A DNA stretch of 64,000 nt. Origin: Lanius collurio. Taxonomy: Eukaryota > Chordata > Aves > Passeriformes > Laniidae. A model generated the notes under the pieces. The model did no database searches. It was not told the DNA's origin and was given only the letters and a program-made list of their open reading frames with translations. This document shows positions 12,961 to 26,424 of the stretch, piece by piece. The stretch's first letter is position 1; the number at the start of each line of letters is the position of its first letter. The position numbers and the translations under genes are program-made. The stretch is taken from positions 26,947,949 through 27,011,948 of the forward strand of contig JACBWW010000007.1 in NCBI GenBank assembly GCA_020086605.1, written 5' to 3'.

Positions 12961-15457
12961 GCAGAATATCTCCAGAAAAACTTATATCTAGAGAAGACAA
13001 GCCCAGCTGTTTAAAAAAAAACCCAAAACAACTGAAATAAACATCTGAATCTGCAGGTGCCTGTGCAAATTAAAGCTGCTCTCCCTTTCTCAGGTTAAAG
13101 ATTTAGCTGAGGTCATGAAAGACCTCCCCTATTGTTTAAAGCTGCTGGTGCATAAACTCATAGTTGTGTTAAGCAGCTATTGGCAGGGACACAAAGTGTC
13201 CACAGCCAAAGCCATCACTCCCAACATCCATCGTCTGAAAACACGGATTCTCTGCAGGCACTGCCTGAGCTTGTTAGCTCGCCCTGTACCTTCCCAGCCA
13301 GCCAGCCAGTGCAGGGGCATGGATCAGGGTTTGCAGGCCCAGAGCTAGAAGGAGAGGGTATTTACTCAAGGCTGGATGAGGGCAGGGCTTCTCCTAGAGC
13401 CATCTGGCTGCAGCCAAGGTAGGATTGACGGTGCCTGCATGGTAGTGGTAAGAAAAGACCCCCTTGATTATAGATTATGTCTATCATGTATCTCTCTGGC
13501 TTGTATGGGGAGCTGAGCAAAATGTGAGCAGATCAGAGCAGCTGACCTGAACAAATGTTTATTTTTCCTCTATTCAGCTGGGGCTTTTTCTGGGTTGAAT
13601 TTGGTCACAGGCTTCAGTACAGTCTGTGAGCAATACCTGCACACCCCGAGACTGGGTGCGGTCCTCCCAGCAGTGGCAGTGGGGGACTTGAGCAGCACTT
13701 GCCACGAGTGGGTATATCTTGTCTGAAAAATATGTGTCTTATCTCTGATCTCCATGGTCTGTCTGGGGACAGCTCTAAAAGCTGGAAATGGACTAGGACT
13801 CCTCTGGTAGAAGAGCGCCTCATTTTCTCAATTGTGACATTTCAGTGTTTTGGCTGAAGTAGTGTCCTGGGTGTGAGCAGTGTGAGCAGTCTGGGGTCCA
13901 GGTGAGAGATCAGGCTGCTGGGGACACCCAGCACCCCCAGGACAGCTCTCTAGGCAGTACCTAACAGGCTGGAGGGTATCCAGTGCCCACCAGCGTGGGT
14001 CCAGGCAGAGCTGCCACCTGGAAGTGCTCCAGCTTCTCATGTATATGCAGTAAAGACACCAGAGCATTTTCAACAAGAAGTCTTTCTGTTCCTTCAGTCT
14101 ATAAAATCTGTTAATCTGATCTGTTAATTTTTGGACAATATTTATTCCTTCAGGCTTATATGGATGGGAAGAGGATAGTTTGGTGGGAAGAATGGCCAGT
14201 GCTTTTTCCCAGGGGCAGGAAGGGCATTTTGAAGGACATGCTGCACATCAGCGCTTTTGTGGAAGGTACACACACTTGAACTCTTGGAGTAGTGTGCTTC
14301 ATAAATCAAGGAAAAGCTTTCCTGAAAATAGAAAGTTGGAGCAAGCAGGGGAGGTAATGGATAAACACTTGTGTAGTTCATGGCTGCCTCATGCCTAAAC
14401 AGAATTAGCTGTTTACCTCAGCATTAAACTGCTCTGCAGGAATTATAAGGAGACATATCCAGCCTTTTTATTTGTGAAATGAATTTTGAAAACTGTGGAC
14501 CAAGTTAAAACTGCCCTTGGGTTTGTTTCCCAGGTCTACAGAAGTCTTGAAACCACAGTTTTGAGAGAGGCAATTAACTCCTTAACCTCAAGATGTGCAT
14601 TGACATGCAGCGTTGTTAAGGGTTCCCTCACTAATCACTTCTGTGGTCTTTAATCAGCTGACACACACATTCCTCGACTCCAGACAGCTCCTCAGACAGC
14701 CAAAAGTAACGACTCTCCTCTAAAGCAACCTCTGCAACACGTCCTTAATACTTTCCATATTGCACATATTTTCTTAATATACAAAGCTGTGGCATACTGA
14801 GTTTGTGGGGGCAGCATCAAATTCGTATAAAAACAATTAACACTGAATCTACTATGCTTATTTTATTACTCTGGTTGCATTTTATTTATTAAAACCCCTT
14901 CTTTTTTTATTATTTTTTTTTCTTCACTTCAGTGTGCTAGCTGACAAATTCCCCAGCTCTTACACTTGATCTTTGCACAACTTAGGGGATTTGTTGGAAA
15001 ATTTCGTTTGAGCTTACAAACCTCTTGAGACAGAGGGCTAAATTCCCTTTCAATGCTGAACTCTAGATGACAGGAAATTTCAGCAGGAACCTCAATCAGA
15101 CTGTTATGACCTCCATTAACTTCCCCTTTTCAATGAGGCTCCAGGGGGTCAGGTGTCTCCTGTCCTAAAATAATTCCACCTCCCAATGCCGAGCTTCTGG
15201 CTCCCATAGAGAAAGGGGGTCCATGAGTTGCAGTTCCAGTTGCCTCTCCAGGTAAAGGGTCCTCAGATGAGGCTTTTGCTGCAGCTGGTAAATGCTGCCA
15301 TTAACCACCACTGCAAGGTCTGGGTCCTGGGTCTGGAGAATGATTGGCATTTCTCAAGGTAAACATGGGGATTCAGTTGAGAAGTAGCTGCTGCCACAAA
15401 TGTTAGCCTGGCTTTCAGCACTGATGGTGTGATTGGTGTGTAATGTCAGCTGAAGAT
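12961..15457. other. Gene-free unique sequence
   Basis: No gene or dispersed repeat recognised. The part from 13.2 to 14.1 kb is GC-richer, with overlapping short frames in several phases, and includes a small CCAG repeat near 13300. The part from 14.75 to 14.93 kb is very AT-rich. Nothing here has a domain or a convincing splice-bounded exon. Confidence 0.55.
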
Positions 15458-15503
15458 AAGAGGCCAAAACTCTCCAGGGAAAAAAAAAAAAAAAGAGGCC
15501 AAA
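15458..15503. repeat. Micro-insertion with A-tract between 11-bp direct repeats
   Basis: The 11-base sequence AAGAGGCCAAA occurs at 15458-15468 and again at 15493-15503. Between the copies lie ACTCTCCAGGG and a run of A. The full A run, including bases shared with the repeat, is 15480-15494. A short body, a 3' A-tract and flanking direct repeats form the layout of a severely truncated poly(A)-type retrotransposition product. It could equally be a tandem duplication followed by A-tract expansion. Confidence 0.55.
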
Positions 15504-18500
15504 TGAGCATGAAGGAGAAATATGCTGCATGCTGTTAATCCTCCTTGATTTAGTACTGGCTAGAGGACCAGAAAAGCTTCATTTTGTTTCCACATTTAAA
15601 TAAAAGACAGTTGATGCCATTTTTTTGCAATATATGCAAATCATTACTAATTTAAAGTATTAAAAAATTCTCAGTAGATAAAACTAGTTATAATTTCAAA
15701 ATAAGATTTTCTAAAAGTAGATATATTTGGTCATTCCCAGAGTGGCCTGTAACTTTAGCTCTTTACATTTTGCCTTTTCACTATGAGGTGCCTTAAGGGG
15801 ACTTGAATGTGAGAGGCTTTGAAAGCTGAAGGGTTTTGGTTCGTCTTCCTGACAAATATAGAGGGTGGAGTCACAGCTTTATGATCTTCATCAGGCTCAT
15901 GGCAATTTATTTTCCCTCAGCCTGTCATTACAACCCTATCTTGCCCCATCACATGCCCCCAGCCCCTTGTTGCTTTTGATTTGGATATCTCTGAAGGTCA
16001 CTAGAAATTTTAAAAAGCTCTTTTTTACCAGTCATACCTGTTGAAAGGATGCTCATGTCTTGTTTTCCTCTCATTCCTGGGGTCACCCAGCTTCTCTAAA
16101 GCCAAGTCCATGGTCTGAAAACAGACTCTCTGGAAGATATTTCCATGTACACTTCCCAGACCAACCATACTTTTCCAGAAGCATTACCATGCCATGCAGG
16201 TGGGAGCAGACAGCAGCAGGCACTTGAGCAGGGAGAGCAAACTGCTGGGGTGGCCAAGGGGATACCAGGGAAAGAGCAAGGAGGCGTTAAGGTGAGAAGA
16301 CAGGGGAGATGAGAACAAAAGGAGACTGCAGTAAACTTTCTTGCAAGTCTGTGTTCTCCAGTGAGTACCTTCATTTGTGAAGGTTAAGCCCTGGTATGAG
16401 CACATGGAGACATCGAGGATGCACCAAAACACAGTTGTTTTGCTGTTAAACCTGTTGTGTTTGTTTGAAAGGGTTTTCTGCATTGCCTTGACCTGGTATG
16501 GTAAATTTAGCACTGGTATGGTAAATTTGAGGAAAAAAAGCACTGGCTTGTGCTTTTACCATGCTGAGGTTTTCACATCCTTGCTGGCTCCTGTTCTTAG
16601 TCAGGGCATACCTGCATATGGCACAGACAGGTGATAATGACGTAGACAGACAAATTTTTCTCAACACATGATCTGCTCTGGGACTTCTTTCCCTGTAGTA
16701 CCTGAATGTGCAGCAGTCCTGAAGGTGAACCAAGCTCTATTCCCTCTGCTTCACCAGCTGTGAAACTGGGGCTCCCAGAGGCTGCACCAGCCGAGTGCAG
16801 GTCAGGTGTCAGTGGGTATTCCTTTCTGCATAACCCTCTTGGCACCAGGGGCCCCGGGCAAGAGGTGGCCTGGGCACCCTCGATGGAGGCAGGTGCCCAA
16901 GGCAGTCTGCCAAGGGACATGGGTGGCTGCTGGCTCACAGGATGGAGATGGCCCCACCTACCTGCTGCTCTGGCCAGTCTTCTCTGGGCAGAAAGCACTT
17001 GTGGTTTGGAAGGAAACGAGAGACACTTATCACACAGAAACTATCTTGGCTACGTAATTCCTTGCTAGCAGAGGTAGTTTGGCAAGATAAACATAACGGA
17101 CATAATTGGGTCCAATTTCTTTAAACACACTGCCCTGTATAATAAGAATAACTGAGGCCTTTTGCTGCCAGGTTGTTGAGTCATAAATGTGAAAGGAAGA
17201 AATCCAAAATAAACAAATTACTGAGGACCTTGAGCTGGCTACTTCGGATCTATTTTTAAGCAAGACTTTAGCTGTAAGTATCTCGATCTTTACAATTTTG
17301 CCTGTATCCTGTGTAAATAGCATTTGTCACTCCAGTGAAGTTCAGTGTTCAAAATTCAAGGACTAGCTTGGGTTTGGGCTCATCTGTAGATATATTGTCA
17401 GCAATTGTTGATTTTTTGCAACGCCCACAGCATCTGCAGTTGTGTAAAGCACGTGGGCTTGTGTTGGCCTTAAGTAAAAGTGGCAGCAATAGCAGCCAAG
17501 TGCTGTTCACAGCGTCAGCTCAGATAAACTTCTCTTTCTTCCTCGAGGGCAGCCCCATGTCCTAAAAGTGCAAACCCACACAGTTTGCATGGGAGTGTGA
17601 AACACAAACTGCTGCACTGTAGCTAGAACACGCTCCCCTGACCCTCTGCTGCTTCTCAGCTCCTTCAGCAGAGAAGGAGGGTGGGCTTGAACTGTCTCTT
17701 CTGAACAGCTTGGGGCTGTTTTTTGAGCAAAAACTGATGGATTTGTGAATATCCACAGAAGTTCTCAGATATGACCCTAAGTGAGATTTCCTCACTTTTA
17801 TAGACTCAGAGATGAGGGCAAAAAACCTCCAGCCCATCTCTCTGCCATCTCAGGTTTGTTTTCACTGTATTTCCTCCAGCATATATTGCATGAGTTGTCC
17901 TAGTTTAAGTCAAGGTGAAACTTGCCTGCCCGTATAAAGAAATGTTGGGGTTTTTTGCACCAAAATGGCAGTCTTGCTTTGCAGTGCCAACACAGCTGTC
18001 ATTCACCACTGGCAGCTCACTCTGAGTGGCTGCAGCCTGAGGAGCCCATTCTTCAGACACAGAAGGAAGCTCTGAATCCATCCAACTATTTTTTGTAATG
18101 AAGCTTTGAATGTAATAAAGCTTCATTTCTTGGTCCGGGAGTACTTCAGGTGGTAAAAAGGACAACAGTCACACAGACATCCCCTCATGGCTCAAGCCCC
18201 CTTTCTGTCCCTTAAGGCTGTAGCAGCAGGGTATCTCACTGGTCTCGAGGTGGTTTTTATTTCATCTGGGAGCAGAAGTGGGTTCTATGCAATCACCAAA
18301 GCATCCATGGGACCAGGTGGCCAGGATTCAGCAGCCTGGGTCCTGTACCCACCAGGTTCCAATCATCAGTCTTTGGTTTGCAGCTATTTAAAGGCAGACA
18401 GGAGTAAAACACATTTGGAAACAAGTTATAATTTTTCACCCTGTTCCTTGCTGCAGCTCGTTGCACATCTGCACAAAGATGGGCTTGAGTGGGTTTGGGC

Positions 18501-20999
18501 CCACAGAGACCCTCTGGCCTCAACTGTGTGCCTATCTTTGTGTGACACATGGCAAAACTGAGCTTTTAAGTGTTCCAGGGGACCTTCCCTGGTCTCTGTC
18601 AGGTGCCACAGGGCTCTCCTGCAGCTGTGACTGGGGGCACTGCTGTATGCTGACAGTGCATTCACATTCTGTAGGATCATTCACTCTTTCTGAATAACTG
18701 AATCTGTGAAGACTGCTCTGTATTGATCATTATATCAGCAGGCAGCAGGGGCACAGAGTGAGGGTGAGAGAGGGGTCTGGACTCTGTCCTTCTTCTCCAG
18801 CAGCCCATGGCCAGGTGCCCCATGGAGCTCTCTCCTACAGCAGGGAGCCAATGATAAGGGGAACTGGAGCTTGCTTCTGTCAGGAAGCGTTTGCAGAGCT
18901 CAGACTGACATACTGAGGCAAACAGCAAACGCTCCCGGACCACATAAATAAGCCGTCACTTTGAGCGAGTATGTAACTGAAAAGGAAGCAGATTGGAAAA
19001 TTATCTAAAAATAGTGGAGCAAAGATTAGCAGCACAGGAATCAGCTCAGAAGCATCAGGACACTCCTGGGCTTATTCAAATCACAAGTTCTTAAAGGAGG
19101 ATTGCAAAGATGTTGAAAATACGCAGACAGCTCTACACATTACTTGGGTTTGCCTGAACTCCAGGAGAGCACAGCATTCCTGGCAGGGCACAGCAGCTAC
19201 CTGGGAAGTCTTAGCATTTTTAATGAGGGTTATGAAGAATTTTATTATCATGGAAAGGAATATAATAATTTTCTCAATAAAAGAGCTCCTTAGTCAGTAA
19301 CTACTGCCTAGCAGTTGGAGGCAATTCAGCCGTCTTTAGCTGTCATTTCAGAAGACATATGGCAAGAACAAGATCAAATTCATATTGCCTTTCATATCAG
19401 GAAAATTTCCCATTAATAATAGGTTTATCTTTATAATGTGTGTCTTGGAGTAAAATAATTCAAACTATGTGGGATTTTATGAGACACTCTAGAGACAGAA
19501 GTCTGCAGAAATTTCTGACCAGCTCTTCCCTTTACCTTCCCCTTTTCAGACCTCATTAATATTTTCAGTCTTCCAGTTCATTTCAGTTGCACTTACATTT
19601 TCTACCACCTTTATGGAATCCTGTTTAGTTTAGTTTTGGTTTTGAATCATTATCCATTAAGTATTTATTACTTTATTGAACCAGCTTGGCTGGTTTTCTT
19701 TCCCTTATTTTTCCCTACTTTTTATAGTGTATCCATTAAAACTTGCATCCCTTGTTGTGGGAGGACAACAGCAGCCTATAATACTAATTGCTGTTGGAAG
19801 ACCTTGCCTTTGTTTTCTCCTGAGTAATGAGGCTTCAGAGCTGGCACCTCTCTTGCAGTTCTCTTTGAGTCCTCACCATGGTGGCCTGGAGCAATGAGCT
19901 TGCCATGAGATCCTTCAGAAGCTTTCCCCTTGCAGCTGTAGAAGTGACTCAGTTGTCCAGACACTGCTGTGATCTGATCTCTCTCTCTGGTCAGTAATGG
20001 CTTGGCTATGGATGAGCTGAATCAGAAGCTACTCGCTGCTACAGGAGGGGAGAGCCTGTTCTCCTCCATCCTGGATCCCCTCCATGCCCTCCTCCAGACT
20101 CCAATCTGCCCTGCACACTCCTCACCTCACAGATTCTCCTTGCACCACCTCTAGCACTCATCTGATTGTAAAATAAGCCAATTTGGATCAGCAAAACAGC
20201 AAACTTGTGAGTTATTCATTCAACTTGAGGTTCCTTGTGAAACCATACCCTCCAGCTAAAAGCACAGCTGTGCATTAAGCTATATCTGGACACAGTTTGC
20301 ACCATAACAAGAAAGAGCATACAATATTTCATTTCTTAAAATTGGAATTACAAGTTCTGGAGGGTATGGAAAAACATGTCAGCAGTGGATCTGAAACAGC
20401 TACTAGATTATTTGATCACTAAGAGCCAACTTCTGTGTCATTTCTCATGAGGTGACATTTCAGTGGGCAAGCTTGGGCAGCTACACCAAAATTACCCACC
20501 CCTGTCAGCAACACAGCTACTTCTCCTGTTGGTTTGCCCTTCAGCTTCGGATGGGATCCCTTTTAGGCCATCTGTGTCTCCAGCTGTGAAGCTGTTCTCT
20601 GCACCAGGATGCTCCATAGGCTCTACAGCGGGCTAGGAACAACACAGGTGGCAAATTTTTAAAAGGGAGATGTTACAGTTTCATATGCTCCTGTTGTCTC
20701 ATGCACACCACAGTTCCCAGAAAAAAAAATCTCATGAGCTCTGGCAGTAATTATTAAGAGTACAGCAGATAAGCAGTTTCAGTAAGCTGAGCAGGGATCA
20801 TAGGGCAAAGTGTGTACCTGGGAAGTTACAGAACTACTTTTGAAAAGGGCTTTAAAGATGAAGCATGCTTCCTCATGATGTGTTCTCATTATTATGGCCA
20901 GTCTTTCTACCCACAAAGGAGCAATAGCACCTGCCAGGGCTTGCTATTTCTCTCCCTGTGTTGCTATCAAAGTAGTTTAGAGAGGCTGTGCTGGCAGCC
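15504..20999. other. Gene-free unique sequence
   Basis: No gene found. At 16493-16532 a 20-base unit containing CTGGTATGGTAAATTT is tandemly duplicated. The block from 16.7 to 17.0 kb is GC-rich and gives overlapping open frames in several phases, including up to 133 codons on the minus strand, none with a recognisable domain. The same applies to about 18.2-18.9 kb. The part from about 19230 to 19440 is AT-rich with many short transcription-factor-like cores. Confidence 0.55.
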
Positions 21000-21172
21000 A
21001 GAGCTGGGTGTGCTGCTCTGGCTGCACCACTGCCTTCCCTTGCTGTGCAGGCAGAGCCTTCTGTACCTCTGTTTAAATGGGGACAATAGTTACCTACAGC
21101 TTGTCTCCTCGGTGCCATGAGACTGGACTCATTAGCACTGGCAAAGCACACAGCCACCTGGATAAAAGGGAG
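21000..21172 (+). mobile_element. Ancient MIR/L2-like SINE, plus strand
   Basis: The sequence follows the order of the core and tail of the amniote MIR/L2-mobilised SINE type. CACTGCCTTCCCTTGCTGTG corresponds to the 'ccactgacttgctgtg' core. ACCTCTGTTTAAATGGGGAC and AATAGTTACCTAC correspond to 'cctcagtttcccc...aaaatggggataatagtacctac'. ACTGGACTCATTAG corresponds to the 'ggattaattcatta' part. GCAAAGCAC and CCTGGATAAAAGGG correspond to the L2-type end 'taaagcgctttgagatcctggatgaaagg'. The agreement is long and collinear, so the call is reasonably safe. The copy is highly diverged and inert. Exact family is undetermined. Confidence 0.58.
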
Positions 21173-24100
21173 AGACAAGTGCTCGGGTTCGTTATTTGAA
21201 GACCTGGATCAAAGAACCAAGGGCAGCCTTGATTTACCACTGGAGGTACACCTGCAAAAACCGTCCGATTAGAAATCAAGCAATAAAACCACTGACAGTA
21301 AAAACAACAATGAAGGCATGAAAAAAAGTTTGCAGCTGGTCAGTTGGAGCACAATGAATCAAGGAAAACCACAAAGCAACCGCTGACACTTTTTACCATC
21401 TTGTTGCAAAGACTTTTAAAACAAAACAAAACAAACACTTCACAGGATATGTAGCTTGGGATTTTTGGGTTTTTTTAGAGGAAACAAGGAAAGGGCAGAA
21501 AGGGCTTTCCTTCCCCTCTAATAAATGCAGCTTTGGAGGAAGGAGGTTCTACGTAAGATGTTAATGATTGAACAATAAATTCCTGGTAGATAAAGCAGGG
21601 GTGAAGCACAAATCTGTCTCTGCTTCTCTTCCCTGCCATTCTGACAGCCAGCAAAGGTTGTCACGCCTAAAGCCACCAATAAATATTCGTGGCTCCAAAG
21701 CAGCATACTGTAGTCTTCATGGCCCAGCGCTTCCAGGTAAGCACTTTCACATGGCATTATGTACAGGCTGACATGGTTTATACATCCCCTCTGGTCAGTA
21801 TGCACTCACATTCCTGCAAGGTTAAGAAACGTCATTCATCTCATCAGAGAAAAGTAAAAGCATGCATAAAGGTAGGTCATGGTTATCCAGGATGGGAGAA
21901 GAGGTGGCATGGACTTTTCTGGGGAGCAAGCCCTGGGTGCTGGAGGGATCTGCAGATCTCTGACCTCTGAATGGCAGGCATGCTTCCACCCAGGCTTGGG
22001 GCAGGGGGAAGCCATCATTTCCCACCTCTAATGCCAACCATCAGCATGACACAATGAGTTTCCTAGTCTGTAAGATACCTCAAGACAGACATGATGAGCC
22101 ACTGTCTGGAAAACAGCCAACTAACGAGAAGGGAGAGGTGATGGGGAGCTGTTGGTCACGTAGGACATGAGCTGTAAATCAGAGCTGAGTGTCAGGGAAA
22201 GGGATTTTTCCCTTGGAGCAGCAGAGAGACACTCTTTAGCTTTAGTCTGTCAAATAATCAAGCCTACTTCTGTTTCAGTGCCTTATGAAGGGAATACTGG
22301 AGGGCTGGGGCTGTGTGGGTTCAGAGGGTTGTGTTAAAGATCCTTGCAGAACAGGGAGGAACAGGCAAAGCAGACAGGAAAGATGGTGGTCAGGAAATGT
22401 CATGAAATCACTCCGCAAATCTAGGAAACGTGCTTTGATTAAGTTTATAAAGAAAGACTTAAAGAAAATAAAGAGAAAGAGACCACCAACATAGCAAATC
22501 CAAGTTGAGCTAATGGAAAGAAATGAGTTTTTAATATTCTAGCAAATATTGGTGGAGATGTGATTGAAGCAACCCACTGAATCTAAGCTCTCCCCTTCAG
22601 GAAGCTGATCAAGCTCCAAATTTCCCTGCTGGCCTCAGCTCCTCTAAAGGGCCAACCCAAAGTCTTAGAGATGAACAGTGGGAACATGAAGAGCATCAGA
22701 AGCAGATCCAGCTCTGTGTGGCTTTGGCTTGTGTCCCAGCAGACACAGTAAAATAGGGGAGAAATCAAACCTGTGGAGGTTGGAAAGGGTTGAGACACCA
22801 GTGGGGCTCCTCTCTTCCTTTAGCAGTCTGAAAGCGGGGTACAGAGCTCTGCCAGGCTGCCTCAGCTCTCTTTATTGGACCTGGAGCCAAAATTACCTTC
22901 CCAGGATGATTCATCCCAAAAACCTGAGGTGCCTTTGTGCTGTTAAATCAGTCACCCATAGTGCCAACATAGTAATTCATGCTGAGACACCCACCCAGCC
23001 ACCATCTAAAATAAATTTCAAGAGGAAAGCTGGCCACAGCTAACAGGATAGTTTGCCCCATACCTTCAGGGGCTGTCCCACAGCACTGCTGTGAAAGACC
23101 TAATACTCTCTCATATCCCTGTGCACATTCCAGGCTCACAGCACCAAGCTGTAGCATCCCATCACAAAACACTGCTGTGACCCTGACACTCATTCTCTGT
23201 GGAGCAAAAAGGGGATCTTGTCCTTTCATATGAACGTCTTTCTATAGAGACCATAGAGAGAGGCCACACAGCTCCCTCAGAGCAAAAGCCCTGCTTGCTC
23301 CTACCCAAAAGGGTTAGAAGTTGTCAATGGGCAGCCATTCCAGCAGCACTGCAGTGCTCTTTAATGGAGTAGCATTTCTGTGGTGCTTAAAGTAACTGTC
23401 CCTGAAACCAATAGCACCTAGAAAGCGTCTGTCCTTGGTATTGCAAAAACCCCCGTGCTTCATACACAGAAGTTCCCACTGAAGAGGAATGAGTATGGCT
23501 GGGGTTTCAGATCTTCCTGGAAGAGATGGATTTTTCATGAAGCCAACCCAATAAACTCTTACCACAAGCAACGACATCAAGGCTTAAATGATGATGAGGA
23601 AACACAGGGAACGAACTGGAGGGGATATGAAGAGAGGACTGGTTGATCTGCCATTCCTCTAATTGAAAAGCTGCTGGATTCTACTGTGTGATGGTTTTAC
23701 TAGAGACCAATAAATTTCAGTTGTAGTGCCAGGAGGAAAAAAGGCTCTCTAAGTGTTTCCTGTACCAGATGGGACTAAATAGGTCGTGCCGATGGGAGGG
23801 GAGGGGTTGCAGGAAGCCATGCTGCTCAAACACTGAACACCCAGGCCTTCAAACGTGGGGCATGTCAAGGCTGGGGAGCCACAGTGTTTCTGAGGGGGTT
23901 CCTTCACACACAACTTACCCAGCCTTTTGAACACAGTTCAGTGAGAAGTGGGAATAGCTGGTTGAGAAAATGGCTGCAATATGAAATAAATTCCTAAAAA
24001 TAATGGACGCATAACTCTCTCCCACTGCAAACCCATCCCTGCTCACTACTTCCTCGTACTTCTGCTAAACCAACCAAAACCAAAAAGAGACTGTATTTCA

Positions 24101-26317
24101 AGAAAAATAGTGGCATAATTAACTAGGTTACCATACACAGAACATTATTCAGGAAATTACAGTGCAGTAAGTTACTGTAAAAACATGAGATACCTGTGCT
24201 CTCAATGACTACTCATATTTGTACCCTTATCCTGTGCCAAATTTGGCAAAAGCAAGATAGCACTCCCCACCCAGCTGAAGGTATACTTCCTCACCTTAAT
24301 GGAGGATTAAGAAGTTTCCTCCTAGGGCTATGTTTATGCCCCTGTTCTCCTTCTGCCATAGCTCTGTGGGCCTGTCAAGAGCTGTGGATGCTGCTGGATC
24401 TGCTCCCTCCCTAGGAGATGGAGAGACCAACATTAGCAACAGGTTATCAGTGTTGCAGCCATTTTTAATATCTGCTTTTAAAGAAGACTATTATTGAAAC
24501 AATGCATGTGATCTTAGTTTAAAAAAGCATTTTTCTGTGAATTGATATTTCCTCTGAAGTTTATTTCCTTCTCAGCTTATATTCCTTTCTAGATGCAGTG
24601 CCTTTCACTGAAGAATATGGCTCTCATGGTGCACCATTTGCCTTTATGCTCCAGCCACTTGTAGCAGACACTGTGTAAACATGTCAAAAAGAACTTACAG
24701 TTCCTCCACAAGACCAAGAAAGAAATCCTTTCAGGATTTCAGGTCTTGACAGCATTTGAACCAGTCTCTTCCATGGCCCAAAATTATGGGTACATAGCAG
24801 AAGATGGAAGAGCCACATTTCTTGTTACATGCTGATTATTCCCCTTGAAATTAATATGAATGAAAATTAATCAGATCAGTCATCAGATCTGATAAGCTCT
24901 GTGATACAGATCGCGTCTGAATGAGCAGTAGCTGATAAAATACCAGTATTTGAAGACAACAGCAAATTCTCTTTTACAGTATCAGATCTCCTTTTATGTG
25001 CTTTCCACTAGCATTCAAGTAGATTAATTTTCTTATCTTTTTATTGTTTGTGTTTTTTGGTTTTGGGTTTTTTTTTGCTGGAAAAATAAGCTTATAAAAT
25101 GAAAATTATGTGAAAACTCATCTGAGACTCATCACCTGGGGACTCTTACTGGCAAGGCTGGTGGCACAAGACTGAAACCTTTTTTATGGTCTTGGAATTA
25201 TTTGGTCTGAGAGAGAATAGATATGAATTATATGACCAACTACATGGATCACATTTCAGGTAATAACCAAACTGTAAATAGTCCCATAGTTCCCATCTAA
25301 TTCATGAATGAGAAAATAGTTAAACAGTGAAAGCAAAATTGTGGGTTTCCACATTCCCTTCTCATTTGACAGCTAGAAGGGGAAAGCATTGGGCTTGATT
25401 ACAAATACAGTTTGCAAGAACAACACAGAGTTTCTGAGCCTGGATGGGAAAATTGTCAATTTTCATGGAGCTGTATTTTCAGTGCTCAACAGTTTGACCT
25501 TTTGTCCACTTTGGACTGGCATAATTTTTTTTTTTTTTTTAATTTTCAGATAACCTCTATAAATAAGGAATTCCTCACCTATGAGTACACAAATATAAAA
25601 ATATTAATGACCACAAGATGAGAAACAGATGAAGGACTCTTGAAGCCAAATATTCACATCTCTGTGACAGGGATCTAGCCAACATAAGCATGTAATTTGC
25701 ATCTACATTTTTGGCCCCTAATGAAATAGTCTTTTTAAAGTAACCACCTAATTTCTCTATTGAGAAGTACCTGCTTTGAAGGTCTCCCAAGGAGATACAC
25801 CCTATGGAACAGAAGCACCTAAATTTCTCTCCATCAGATAAATAGGAAACTCTGGCAATATTTGTCTGCTCTCAAGGCACCTATTTGTCAGTGGCTGGAG
25901 TGTCTGTGGAAGATGTCTCTCAGTTACTGACCGGGAAACCTAAACTAGTTTTAGCAGCCACCTCAGCCAGCTCTGCATCCTGCAGCCCTCCCTACCTGTT
26001 TGCTGAAATAAATCTGTTTAGGATATTGCATGAATGTGTGGGCAGGAAAAACTTTGGCAAATCAATGTTAGTTTTAAATATGTCAAAATTCAACTGCTGA
26101 AGGGAACATTCTAACTGATACCATAATACTCACATGCATTATTCCTTTTTCCTTTCACAGCCAAGAAGTTTAAAATACTCAAAAGCATTAATTGAAATAG
26201 GGTGGGTAACCATTACTTCTTTTATGCCTACAGTTGTCTAATTAAATGCCTATTTTTGTATTTATAGGACAAGACCCAGCAAAATACACACAGACACACA
26301 AACATACAAACTCATAT
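21173..26317. other. Gene-free unique sequence
   Basis: No gene or dispersed repeat that I can support. T/G-rich tracts occur at about 21465-21477 and 25048-25078, and a run of 16 T is at 25525-25540, followed by AATTTTCAG. Small frames of 60-104 codons (for example 22.7-23.2 kb) overlap on both strands and lack domains. The part from 24840 to 24990 is AT-rich with several short imperfect palindromes around AGATCTGAT. Confidence 0.55.
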
Positions 26318-26424
26318 ACTCATATTGCTTAAATTACATAGCAAGTTGGGAGATTAAACCAGAAATAGAATCCAGATCTCTTGATGCAAAACCTTTTGCT
26401 TTAACCATTTGAGAATAGATCCCC
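26318..26424 (-). mobile_element. Ancient MIR-like SINE, minus strand
   Basis: Read on the plus strand, this matches the reverse complement of a tRNA-headed amniote SINE. TTGCTTAAATTACATAGCAA corresponds to 'ttgcccaaggtcacacagcaa'. AGAAATAGAATCCAGATCTC corresponds to 'gggaatagaacccaggagtc'. TTTTGCTTTAACCATTTGAG corresponds to 'cctgctctaaccactagac'. The blocks are collinear and correctly spaced, so the origin is fairly secure. The element is old, with about one base in four changed in the compared blocks by eye. It sits just 3' of a CA-rich patch (about 26287-26310). Confidence 0.55.

Noticed and set aside
16597..17068. Overlapping open frames of 120-133 codons on both strands
   Set aside because: Several phases are open at once in a GC-rich patch, with no domain, start context or splice signal. 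This is what composition alone produces.
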